A stretch of 64,000 nucleotides of DNA from Montifringilla adamsi. Its lineage: Eukaryota > Chordata > Aves > Passeriformes > Passeridae. Positions within the stretch are counted from its first letter, which is position 1. Every line of letters begins with the position of its first letter. The stretch covers positions 1,309,383 through 1,373,382 of the forward strand of contig JAGGNK010008892.1 of NCBI GenBank assembly GCA_017590115.1. Reading direction: 5' to 3'. Below are positions 53,211 through 64,000 of this stretch, one piece after another. The position numbers were made by a program, and so were the translations under genes. Under the pieces are notes generated by a model. It was not told the DNA's origin, searched no databases, and worked only from the letters and a program-made list of their open reading frames with translations.

Positions 53211-56200
53211 AAACATTATTGTTAAAAAGGCATGTTTTGAGGTGGCAAAAATAATACCTGAATTGAGGAATAAGGATAATGAAAAATTCACTGAATCAGC
53301 CAGGAGTGAGAGGGTGATGGCTGCTAGCACGGTAGATAGGTCATGCACTGCAAGGTCATGTCCTTGACACCAGGCTTCAAAACAGTATTTAAGTCTTTTA
53401 TTCAATCAAAGCAGCCTCAGATTTTGAAACTGAGAACAAGCCACCCCAACACCCAGTGTTAGCACAGTGCTATTCCCTTGAGAGGGAAGCAGCTGGGGTC
53501 CAGTTCCCTTGTGCAGATAATAAAGCTGAACCAGTTTGTTCCAGCCTCCTGAGTAAATGATCCTATCCAAGTGACTGGTTTCTGGGCAAGACCAGTATCA
53601 CAGCAGCCTCTCTTCTCTATGATGTCATTTGTTTCCTTGAATTGGTAGAAAATTCCTGAAAATAAGTATGCCATTTAGAATTTTATTAAGTTTATCCAAG
53701 AGGAAAACTGAAGGAAAGGAGAGGGAAAGGAAGAGAGTTATTTTATTCTAAATTAAATTAAGTGAATTTCTTTGTACGACCACTCACCAGACAACCATTC
53801 ACTGAACTCTGCTGCTAAACTGCTTGCAGTGCTTTCATCCAATGCATTTTATTTATCTAATATATTTTCAAAAGCTTGGTTTCTAAAGGGAATTAGTGTC
53901 AGCAAAACACATTCCACAAGAAGCCAGAAATCATGCAAGTAAGGCCATCTTCATAGCCTGAGCCTAATCTTATCTACTGGAAAGATAACCAAGGGTAATA
54001 GCTAAGGTTTATAAGCCTTTATATAGCATTTCAAAATCCAGGAAGATTTTGTTTTTATCACTTAAGTCCTCCATTTGCAGGTAGAAACCATTGTTTTTGG
54101 CTAGTCTGTATACTGCTTTGCAGATTAGGACATGGGCTACTTGAAGGGTGCCCTTTTCTGTCAGTTGGGTGTCCATTTTATCTATTTCTGGAGCATGATT
54201 CCCAGGAAGGTCACTCCATGGCTGTACAACTGTCATAGTCAGAACTTGGGAGTAAAGACCACTGTTGTCTTTGGGGTGAGTTCCTTTGGCCAGAGGTGGA
54301 GCAGTGTGAAAGGATGTACCAACCCATGTGGATTTACACAGTTGCAGAGTTTTTACTGATCCCAAGCTACAGATTAGAGGTAGACTTCTTCTAGCAGAAT
54401 ATGTGAAATAGGGAAGCAAGCCAAAAATGTGCATAAGAGTGAGCAGTAGAGAGTAGTAGGTAACATACTTGCACCAGTCTGTTCAGCTTCTGGGCTCCCA
54501 GAGCAAACTTCTCTGTCAGTTAGGATTTTAAGTCTGCTTTATGGAGGCCAAGTCTAAAACAAATTTGTTTTTACTCACAGGAGTAGAGCTTTGCTAAAAG
54601 TCAGAGCAGATTGTCAAGCAATTCAGGATCTGTGTAGGAGCGCTCCACATAACAACATACTCTCCATGCAGGCATTGATGGCTGTGTGCACAGGTGACAA
54701 GGAAACGCAGTTTGAAATACCTGGAAGAAAATTTGAGAGTGGTTGAGAATTTGTCTTGGGGAAGACTCACCTAGTAATGATCCTGTTCAGGTGTTCCTGT
54801 TCTTTCCTCTAAAGATGAGGATCTTCTTAAAGCTTAGCAACATGTTCAAAAGGACATAATTAAACCTGTGACATCGTAGCAGCAAGCCCCTTATGGAATT
54901 CTTTTTATTTCTGTATAGAACACAGATTCAACTGCTTAATTCCAAATTTTTATGGAGAAATCATTAAGCCACTGCAATTCAAGACTTCTAACATTGTGTA
55001 TTTTGCTAACTTAAAAATAATGATGGACTGGGTGTCCCTTTCCTAAATTGTGTGTTTTATTTATTTTTTCCATTTCATGGGAGCATTACAGAAGTATGTA
55101 GTATATATAAAAAATATTTCTAGCCGTCATCTTTGTGCTTTTCATCAAAGCAAATTCCATTTATCTTGAAAAGCACTGGACATTTTTGCTTTTTACTTTT
55201 GGATATATGTAAATCAATAGAAATAAAACCAAAGTTGTACCTATCCATTTGAGTCCACAGTTTTTTCGTGTATTTTATATGTCCTTTTGTACTCACTTTG
55301 CATGCATGCATACAATAATTTTATAAAGAATGCTGATGTGGCATTTGTTGAGAGAATTTATTTGTTAAGGGACAGATTTTCTAGAAGTATTTGAAGAAAC
55401 AAGGAATAATGGAGGTCATCTACTGAAATTTTCAAAAATTTCTAAGGAAGAAATTGAAATCTGTGAGAATGGGGAGTGAGCCCTTAAGAGGCTTTGTAAA
55501 GCATTCCAAAAGGTGTGTGTCTGTCCTTGCACATTTGGACCTTCAGCGCTGCCACAGACTGGCCCACCCACCATATCATTCTTCCATCTGATCTAAAATA
55601 TGAACTCAAATACTTTCATCTTAAATTACTTATTTAGTTGCTTCATGAGATGCAAATTCAGTGAGTGTCCTTGCTTACATCTCAGGAGAAAGTGTCATGT
55701 TGCACATTTAACTTATCCTATGAGGACTCTTCAGAAGCAAAAAGACAAATGTCATTTGTTAGAATGTTAGAATTTGTTAGAATTTGTCTTAGAATACAAT
55801 CAAATGTAGTCAGTGCTGCTTTCAGTTAAGTGAAATTTGGTGAAATTACACAAAGTAACAGAAGTTGCTTTCTTCATGTCTTCCATATTTTGAATAAAAC
55901 CCTGCAAACATTGAGACTAGTTCCCAGTACCTTTCATTCTTCTGTTTAAGTTACCTCTGATCTTGAGGTACAAAACTATTACTGCAGTTTTCCACATTCA
56001 AGTGCTCAGTCTCCAGAGGGAGCTGCCTGCTGGATCCCACTGGGCTGGGCACAAAGCCTTCTCAACAAGGGCTGGCTCTGCCACCCTCACCCCTCACAGG
56101 TAGCACCTCACTGGCACGAACAGCCTTTTTAGCTGCCTTTTATTACTCACAAAGAAAATGTTGCTTAGTGTGAGTTGGGATGACAGAGTTGGGCCCTTGA

Positions 56201-58920
56201 TGAACAAAGAGTCCGGGATTATCATTCCAAAAAGCCCCCTGAGGCCTGTATCAAGAGTTATTAACCACTGATTCAGCACATAGCATTATTTTGTAGGCTT
56301 AAGTGGGATTTCAGTGGTATATTGGGTCTTGTGTCTGTGTAGGGGTAAATTTTGCCCTCTGTTATTTTATTTTATAAATAGCTGCTACCATTTCTCTTTT
56401 AGTTGTTGCTTAAATCTCTTTCAAAAGTACAATATCTTAATCCACTGCTACCTTTTTTTTTTCCTTCTGATAAAGCATAAATAAATTTGAAAATCCACAT
56501 ATGACTGAAACAAAAGGCAAATAAGCTCTGCATGGTGTGTATTTGGTGAGGAATACCTCATTTTGATGATTTCAGTCATCATTCGTTTGAAAAGCAGAAA
56601 CTATGATTGTTAAGCCTCATTATTTTCAATGAAGCCTGACAGTTTCAAGGTTAAACAGAAGACAGCTACTTTCATCCCAGTGGTATTTCTCTTCAAACAT
56701 GGGCAGCTTTTCACTGACTTGTTCTGCTGTGGTGTGCAGTGCCATTGCTTGGTCACAGAGTGGTGCACATCTAAACCCAGTTGTAGGACAGTGTGTAAGC
56801 TGTGACATCCAACTTGTGTTCCCCAAAAGGAGCCTCAATTACTGAAGTCATTCCCCCCCGCCACCCCCCGCCTTGTATAAGCCACACAATATTTCTTTTT
56901 AACCGAACAGTGATTTAAATAAGCCATGATCTCAGATTTTACAGGTTTTATGCTGTCTCCCAGAAAAACAATTTTCAGCCCAAACCTTCTGTTTGTCCAA
57001 ACAGTTTGAAATGTTTCTCCAGTGCTTTTATGTCTCTGAAGTACATTAGAGAGGGTGCTAGTGTGAAAGAGGCCTCCAGCAAGAGTTAAGATGGCTGAGA
57101 AAGCTGCTGTTTTTCTGAAATACACATGCTAGTGAAAGGGGACTAATTGCCATTGATTTCTGAAATTGAGCATGGACTGACAGCAGTTGTAACAGGGAAA
57201 CTTCTCAATAAGAGAGGCTGACAAAACTGACTGATCAGTAACTGAGTTAAAATCCTTAGAACTCAGAAAACATTGATGTATCCGTGTGAGAAAACTTACA
57301 GGAGCAAATAATTTGTGAAATCCCTGACTTTATACTTGTATGGACTGACAGCATTGAGTTATGGCTGTTTGGGTGCTGCCTCTATAGCGACAAAGTGCAG
57401 TAGATGTTATTTTACAAAACCGGGGGAAATGCACTAGTTGGTTAAGCAGGAAAAGTGACTATTGGAAAACTGAAGGGAGAGGAGCAGTTTTTTAGCAGTT
57501 GCTACCTAAGCAGCAGTTTTTACCCGTGCATTCATTCCGTCAGAGTCCCTGTGCGAGAGCTAGAACAAGCTGAACTTTCCACATACTTTTCCTGCTGTCT
57601 GATGATTACATTTGGGTGGTGAATTCTTAATCTCATTTCAGGAATTAAGTCACCTGGTGAGTACAATGAAAGGTGTAGCTTCATCGTGCTTGGTGGTTCC
57701 TGGAAAACAAGAGTGTTTCAATACGTACCAAGCACATTAGTCATGACTTGTGGCAATAGATCCATGTTGACTAGTTTACGTGCACTGAAGTTACTAATGC
57801 ATTCATGAGATAAAATGCATTTTGCAATTTTGATAAAGCTGTGTTATTTTTATTTCCTATCTGCATTTCTCATGTGATATATTTTTTTTTTAATTGTCTT
57901 TCAAGATAAGAAAAAAATGGTCAACTTTGTAACAATGAATACAGCTATTTGAACCTGCAGCTCTGTTTATCCATTGTGGAAGCTGTGTGTATAATATTCT
58001 GGACATGGCTCTGAAAGTGTTCTGCTACACACAATGTCTGCTTTTATACAGATAGTTTATTTGTGGGAGAGTTTTCATTGAAGGATACCATAAAATACAG
58101 ATAAATTGAAGAAATAGCTTGAATACATGATTTCTGGAATGCTGAAGATAAATGTGTGTAGATACAAAATGATGAGCAAATTTAGTCCTTTGCATTTGTC
58201 TACATACTTTAACAAAATAAAGATCAAATTAAGCCAGTGAGACTGAACATGTTTATAGTGCCTGTGCCTTAAAGCTAAGAGGATTGGGAAACTCTCTGTC
58301 CTACTTACTTAGACTGTTAATTTTTCTGTGGTTGTATTGACACAAGAATCATGCAGGCCACCTTCAAAATATCATCATCTACATCCTCAGAAACTTGGCT
58401 TGTTGAGTATTTTGAAAAAGTTTTTACATAAAACACATCAGCTTTTAGACATAAATTTATAAACTGGACAGTAAAAGTATCTGTTGGATAATGGGCAAGA
58501 TATTATTTAAGGGGAAACAATCGTTAAGTGCTACATTTAACAAGAGCCATGGACAGCCCATATTTTTAAAAGTGTAAAAATTAATTATCTTGCTTACACC
58601 AAAGTGTACATTGTACCACAGGATTGCTGCACAGGGTTTTGTGTTAATGCCATGTGGGGACCTCAGATACTCCATGCACTACAAAGGAAAAGTGAGTTGA
58701 TATATGTCACAGATGGGTTGGGTTGTAGGTTAAAAAGTTTTTCGCAAGTTGTCTGCATTTTCCCTTAATGTCTGTCTTTTACAGTAGTGCTTTGTTTCTG
58801 AGCGTGACCACCACCAGGACAGCTTGGTTCAGTGCAAACACTGTCTCTTTCAGCCAGAACATTCCTAACATTAGCTTCCTTTTTTTCTCTCTCCTCTCCC
58901 TCTCCCCTGCCCCCTCTCAG
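53211..58920. other. End of the ~18.1 kb intron: no gene recognised
   Basis: AT-rich intronic DNA ending in the exceptionally long polypyrimidine tract before exon C. A purine-rich stretch lies at 53698-53737. Repeated TTGTTAGAAT-like units occur at 55754-55795. A 141-codon minus-strand open frame (54009-54434) is the longest in the window. It has no recognisable domain, no splice support and an unremarkable composition, so I do not call it a gene. Confidence 0.45.
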
Positions 58921-58987
58921 GTTGGAAAGGCTGGTGGACGTCCTGAGGAAGAAGGTTGGAGCAGGGACCATTAGGACCGTGATCTGA
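58921..58987 (+). CDS. Last coding exon of the coiled-coil protein gene, with stop codon (exon C)
   Basis: The exon starts after a long polypyrimidine tract (about 58880-58918) ending CCCCCTCTCAG. Its first G completes the Lys codon (AA|G) left by the exon at 40586-40816. It then reads 21 residues, starting LERLVDVLRKKV and ending GTIRTVI, and stops at TGA 58985-58987. LERLVDVLRKK continues the coiled coil for about one and a half heptads. The carboxy-terminal T-V-I has Thr at -2 and Ile at 0, which fits the class I PDZ-ligand pattern [S/T]-x-hydrophobic; binding is inferred, not shown. Together the three exons give 130 residues of carboxy terminus. A longer open frame crossing this exon from 58768 uses a different frame and is rejected because it contradicts both splice phases. 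Confidence 0.9.
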
Positions 58988-60168
58988 TTGAAAGCTGTAG
59001 TCTAAGGAAGCTTTCACATCTGGTGACCAGGCTGCTTCATTCAGCACTGTGTAAACACTGAAGCCTTAACTTAGCAAACAGTTGTTAGAAGTGGGACACT
59101 CCAGCGACATTCCAAGCTGAGATAAAATCAAATCATAAATGTTTAACTACTTTGCTGCTGAGTTCTGTGATTTGTTAAAATGTTTCACTGCAAACATGTG
59201 TTTGTTTTTAACCAAATGCATTGTGGCACAGTGTATTGTGAAAAATTATGTAGATGCTTATTTTAACAGTCTGTCCTCTCCATGTTAGACTATAGTCTGC
59301 TGCAAGGCACAGCATGGTCATTTTTTTAAATACTGCAAGCTTCAGGTTCAAAATGCTGCAAAGCAGTTTCAAGATTTAAGTCCCTTATTATATTTGTGAG
59401 GCTGCAAATAGTCCAATATTTGTATGTTAAATATATTAATTGATAAAGTAGGTTGGCATTCAAGAAATAGCTCTGGTATATTGGATATTTTTTCCTCCTT
59501 ACTCATAGACCATTGAATTGCAGGTAGTAACTGTGGCTACATCAAAGGGCAGGATAAATGTACACCTTTATACAACAGTTAAATAGCTTCTGCTAGTACA
59601 TGGCATTTTCAGTGTACATTAAAAAGAAATTTACATTTAGGTTTCACTGGAAGTACAGCTACAAAAAATTGTAACATGAAAGCCTTGTGACACTGTACAG
59701 TATCTCAGACAGTGGAGAAAGTTTCATGTATTGTTTTTAGTCACTCCTCTGTCCTTTTAAATGAGGGAAAAGCTCTCAGATTTCAGAAAGTACCTTATAA
59801 ATTAAAAATTCACCTTTTCAGTGTTTGCCTCTTCTCATCCCATTCCTACAAGACTCTGAGTGCCCTGCAGTGCAGGAGTACCATCCAGGCTGGGTTTGAG
59901 GCTAAACTGTCAATCCTCAGCTTTTTGTACTCATGAAGTGCCCTAGGACTTCGAGGCCGAAGCATAGAATCTGACAGGGAGGGGAGAAACTGAGGGCTGA
60001 GGAGGAATTTGGGGTACACAGACATGATAGACTCTAAGATACAGTACAGTTGAACTTAGAGTTGTGTTTGTGACCCAACCATCTCCATGTATGAACAGTC
60101 AGGCCAGTACTCATATAATCCTGCTCAAGAAAGCACCTGTAATCTCTGAGAACCCCAAATTCAATAAA
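58988..60168 (+). other. Probable 3' untranslated region of the coiled-coil gene; end uncertain
   Basis: This AT-rich stretch follows the TGA at 58985-58987. It has no reading frame of interest in the sense direction. Candidate poly(A) signals are ATTAAA at 59618-59623, ATTAAA at 59801-59806 (followed by a GT-rich CAGTGTTTGCC) and AATAAA at 60163-60168. Which is used cannot be told from the sequence. The first ~500 bases hold many T-rich and ATATT-type stretches typical of vertebrate 3' UTRs. The old CR1 element at 60838 sets a practical outer limit. Confidence 0.6.
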
Positions 60169-60837
60169 GAATCTCAGCAGCCAGCTGGGCTTTAGTGTCT
60201 CCTCAGGACCAGCCTACTCAGGCAAGGTGGATGTAGCTCCTGAGGCTTCCACTTGTCTGCTTTACTTTGTGTTTAATGTTGTTACATGGTCTTGCTTCTT
60301 AATGTTTGCTTGTTCAGGCATTGTGATAGTGCAGTCTATCTGGAGAAAATGAAATTTTAGTTTTAGGTGTAGAGAGAGACATTTTAATGTCTGCTTTTTC
60401 TTTCAAACACTTCTTCATCTGCAGACCTAAGCCCCTCCTAGTTTCAGTTGACCAGACCTAACCTCTTGCAGGGAGATAAGTAGCATCCATCCAAGCCACA
60501 TTTACCCAAGTCAGTTCTAGAAACTTCTGAAGTGCTCCTTTTTGACCTTTGGTCAATCCTAAGATAGCCAGTGAGTCTGGAGCCTCTCCCCCACACCTAT
60601 TCAGTGGGAAGAAATTTTAATGCTTCCAAACCAGAGGATTGCCACCCCCCAGATTCCAGCCCCTTCACCATCTCCCGTGTGCTGCTGTTCAGCTCTTTGG
60701 GTGACTCAACAGCTCTTTGTCCTACTGTCCTCACTGAGCTTTGTGCACAAAGTGGGTGACAAGATCTCCTGAGCTGTCAGTGCTATTGAGCCATTTCTGC
60801 TGTAAGGAGCTAGTGAGGAAGAAATAAAGACAAAAAT
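60169..60837. other. Downstream flank: no gene recognised
   Basis: Sequence beyond the last candidate poly(A) signal before the CR1 element. It contains a C-rich patch near 60580-60660 and AATAAA in GAAGAAATAAAGAC (60819-60832), which could be a distal poly(A) site. No gene was recognised. Confidence 0.45.
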
Positions 60838-62040
60838 GTAAGGACTACTATGCTGTGCTAGACCAAAGCCCAGACTGCCTTTGGCAATAACAAACAGAAG
60901 ATGCTTAGGAAAGGGTATAAAGTCAGGCCACTAGTGACCACTCTCCCAGCTGGTGTCCCAGCAATTTGTAGTTAGAGGCTTTCTAAGCCAGAGGTGGTGT
61001 CTTTGTATTTAGCAACATTTTTTCATGGCCTGTTTTTTTAATCCATTAAAATTGTTTGTACCTACTTGTTCCTTTCACAAGGTCTTATGCAGTTAATGAT
61101 GCATTGAGTGAAAAAATACTTCCTTTTCTCTTATGAACCAGCTCTATTCATTTGCTATCACCTAGTTTTTGTATGAGAGAAATGGTAAGGAACCATTCCC
61201 TGTTCATATTTCCACGTCCCATGTGATTTTACATATTTGGCATCATTTCCCCAACTTTTCTTTTCCAGAGAGAACCCCTAGTCTCATTTAAAGGCTCTGC
61301 CCCATGTTTTTAATTGGCCTTGTCATACTAATCTGGTTTTTTTTCCAGCTCTGCAGTGTTTTTACTGAGATGCAACACAGTTTGTGCCTAGTGTTCAAGA
61401 TATAGACAAAATGTGACTTTAATGGTTGTCATAATGATGTTGTCTGTTTTTTTCTGTGTGCTATTTGTAACCATTTTTAGCATTGGACTTGCTTTATGAC
61501 AGCTTATTTGTTGATATTCATATTTCTGTAGTAAAATGACTACTCTAGATCTCCTTCCTCAGTTGTAATGTTCAGCTCAGAGTTCATTGTAGCCTGTATG
61601 AAGACAGAACTGTTTTCTGAATAACACAGCATTTATGGGTACTGAATGTCACCTGTTGTTTTAGCATTCCCTGGTGACGCTGAGCTCTTATTCCATCTCT
61701 TCTCACAGCTCCTGTCTAATACTCACAGTATCAAAGTATCATCAGCATCTCCATGCTGAATACCGTGATACGAAATACTGCCATCTCCAAATTAACCCCC
61801 TCTTCAAGGTCATTTCTTAGTTAAGTTAAACATGACCTCTGGGACAAAGATCCCTGTAGGACAATAAGGTAGCTTTTCCTTCACTGTGAGAATGAAACAT
61901 TTATTCTTACACATTGTTTTAATTTAACTTTGAAGTACCTATTTTTCAGTGTAAAAGTATTAGTTATTGCTAGGTAGGTTTTATGAGAAAGCTGTTTGCT
62001 ACTTTGAAAATGCAAGTTTACTAAATCAGAGCTTGTGTTC
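60838..62040 (-). mobile_element. Long, old CR1-type LINE with 3' end, reverse orientation
   Basis: Read as printed, the block follows the reverse complement of an ancient sauropsid CR1 in order over about 1.2 kb. GTAAGGACTACTATGCTGTG at 60838 is the 3' terminus. CAGAAGATGCTTAGG, TGAAAAAATACTTCC and TTGGCATCATTTCCCC follow. Then come TGTTCAAGATATAG (61392-61405, the 'GTATTCAAGATGTGG' site), CTAGATCTCCTTCC and GTATCATCAGCATC (61736-61749). AATTAACCCCCTCTTCAAGG, GGGACAAAGATCCCTGTAGG and AACATTTATTCTTACACATTG complete the match. No frame survives. It lies downstream of the coiled-coil gene. The family match is from memory; the inner edge near 62040 is approximate. Confidence 0.8.
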
Positions 62041-64000
62041 CATGCATGAATGTGCTAAGTTCCTCCTTCCCCTTGGAGTGTGAAGAGCTCCTCACCTTTC
62101 CCCAAGTATTTCTGTGTCCAAGTGAATAATCTTGTGAATGCAGGCTTCCTACAGCCAGACTGTTTGACCTCCAGCCTCTTGTGTCCATTGGCTTTGTTTG
62201 GAAAAGTAGGATGGGCCATGCAAAAGCCACCTAGCAGGCTTGATGTCAGAAACATCTGATTGCAGGTAATACTTGATTTGGTAAAATTAACTTATAGTTT
62301 TGCTCCATAATTTTCCTATTGACACGTTATACCCAAGGTGAAAAAATAGTTACTGACTGTCTTTTGTCTTGCACCAAGCAGCCTGGAATTCAGTGATAAT
62401 TTTGGTTAGGGTGTTTTGTCATAAATGACAAATGTGGATAAATGTATTTTCTTTGTAATTAAATCGGATGTGTTGATTTTTAAAATTCAGCTGGAAATGT
62501 TTTTATTCTTCAGGAAGGATCATGGGAAATTTTCTATGTTGAGAGTAGAAAGATTCAAAAACAGTTGAGTTCTCCCTTCTCCCTCTTCCTTGCTAACAAC
62601 CTGGTGTGTGGTCTTTGGCAAATTCCTTAGTGACTGTCGTTAAAGGTATGCAGTCCCTGAAGAGGTTCCCGGGCTCCTCCAGGGTGTTTGCAAAAGTATC
62701 TATGTGGTTAATGTCAAAACACTTTCACTTCTTCACCTGCTGAAGTGAGCAGCATAAATCACATAGGTCTAGTGGTGGAGGCCCAGCTTTTAGTGCCCTC
62801 AGCAGAACTTCTGGTCCTGTTGAACCCAGCCTAACTTTAGCCTTTCAGTGTAATGAGGGCAGGAAATCTGCTCTGGTCAGTAGAAAGAGGCGATAACGAC
62901 AACATGGGTTAATGGGCTTATCATATGGTTTATTCATTGAGAACTGATTGGTGCCTGAGCAGAGCTCTGAAAGTGAAAAGAAGCCTGCTCCCATACAGCA
63001 GACAAATGCAATTGTCACTTCTGTCCTAATATATGTGAGAAAGATGAGATTGCGTCCGATTATGTACCAGGAGTAGCAATTCATTTCCCTCCTGACGGAA
63101 AAACAGTTCATGATGAAAGGTGGCTCACCATAGGTGACTCTTATGGTGACAGCTGTAATTACTGGTCAAATTAGGGTCCCTACTGTCTTGAATAGAAGAG
63201 GTACTCAGAAATGTTCTTCCCTTGTGAGATTTTGTGTCTTTCTCTTGGTGATCCAGCAGCACATTATGCATTGGGAGCCATTTCTGGTATATGCCAGGGT
63301 AAAATATGTAAATAGCATCATGTTGGCTCGGGATAAGAGCATTATTAATGCTTTTCAGCACTGTAATTATATTCCTAGTAAGCCTTCCCTAAGCCCTCAC
63401 TAATTAACAATATTGTGACAAATCAACTTTAACAGAAAAGAACTGTGGACCTTTAGTCTTTTAGTACTATTTTTCATGCAGCCCACAGCTGAAAACTGGT
63501 GGCATGGCTTTCTGTACTAGTGTTGGGAAAACTGCTGATACTGAAAAGTTTAAATCCAGCTCATTCTTGTTAGTGGAGTCCTGTAGCTGAATTTGTTTAG
63601 TTCCTCTTTAAATACATTCATGGCAAAGTAAAATTCATTAGTTAATCATTAATGTTAAGGAATATTAAAACCTTTTATAAATAAGCTATCATATTGAAAT
63701 TATGTTTGGTGATGTCAGTATGTTGTCATATACACATTTATTTATTTGTTTATTCCAAATCAGGAACATTTTACAAGATTGACTTTATACATAGTCTTAC
63801 CAGGTGTTGTAACATCTTTAATCCACATACACAAATGAACTTACTATCTAAATGTCAGGATTTCTGCGTGCCTTTATTTCTTTCAATTAGAATAAGGCTG
63901 TTGGTTTTCTTCCTGTTAACTTCTACTGCTGAAGATTTTCCTCTCATGCAAGAATCAGCTGTGAGGCACATGAAAATCACTGCTGGGCAGTTTCTCTTGC
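62041..64000. other. Downstream flank: no gene recognised
   Basis: AT-rich DNA to the right edge. 62830-63160 has more CpG and mixed composition (for example AGGCGATAACGACAAC and GATTGCGTCCGATT) and overlapping short frames on both strands, but nothing recognisable. It could be a conserved non-coding element. Confidence 0.45.

Noticed and set aside
54009..54434. Longest open frame in the window (141 codons, minus strand)
   Set aside because: No recognisable domain, no splice or promoter context; a single frame of this length is expected by chance in 64 kb.
58768..58974. 68-codon + strand open frame overlapping the last exon
   Set aside because: It reads the exon in a different frame from the one required by the splice phases of the two previous exons.
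1..64000. tRNA, rRNA, snRNA, CRISPR array, bacterial operon or phage genes
   Set aside because: No tRNA box pattern, ribosomal RNA text, regularly spaced repeats or long gene-dense frames were seen; the window is ordinary vertebrate intron and flank.

Overview
The window looks like bird nuclear DNA, AT-rich and with very low gene density. The evidence is many fragments of CR1 LINE retrotransposons, the only abundant interspersed LINE in birds, plus three LTR pieces that begin or end with the 'GGTTTAACCCCAGCCAGCA'-type termini I know from avian endogenous retroviruses. There is no SINE-rich background as in a mammal, and no operons, bacterial genes or CRISPR arrays. A neoavian species is my inference from the LTR type; the species is not determined.

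The only protein-coding gene I can support runs on the + strand and is cut by the left edge. Its last three coding exons lie at 13667-13761, 40586-40816 and 58921-58987, separated by introns of about 26.8 kb and 18.1 kb, with at least 13.6 kb of upstream intron at the left edge. Splice phases agree at both junctions, and the three exons join into a 130-residue carboxy-terminal segment. That segment is charged and largely coiled coil, and ends in T-V-I, which fits a class I PDZ-ligand pattern. I could not put a name to the gene. The 3' UTR starts at 58988 and probably ends near one of several ATTAAA/AATAAA signals between 59618 and 60168.

The rest is intron and downstream flank. Recognisable repeats are old, degenerate CR1 copies of the type abundant in turtles and crocodilians (8320-9420 +, 52926-53210 -, 60838-62040 -), younger-looking bird-type CR1 3' ends (4951-5108 -, 15389-15500 -, 17435-17959 +), LTRs (12948-13533 -, 16492-16939 +, 51406-51530 +), a possible further LTR (36240-36700), simple repeats and several short tandem duplications. 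A near-complete solo LTR ends only 133 bp before the first exon seen. No RNA gene was recognised.

I found no clearly new biological system. The most useful follow-ups are the identity of the coiled-coil gene with its possible PDZ-binding tail, the LTR beside its exon, the long T tract at 32349-32401, and a few intronic stretches that may be conserved regulatory DNA.
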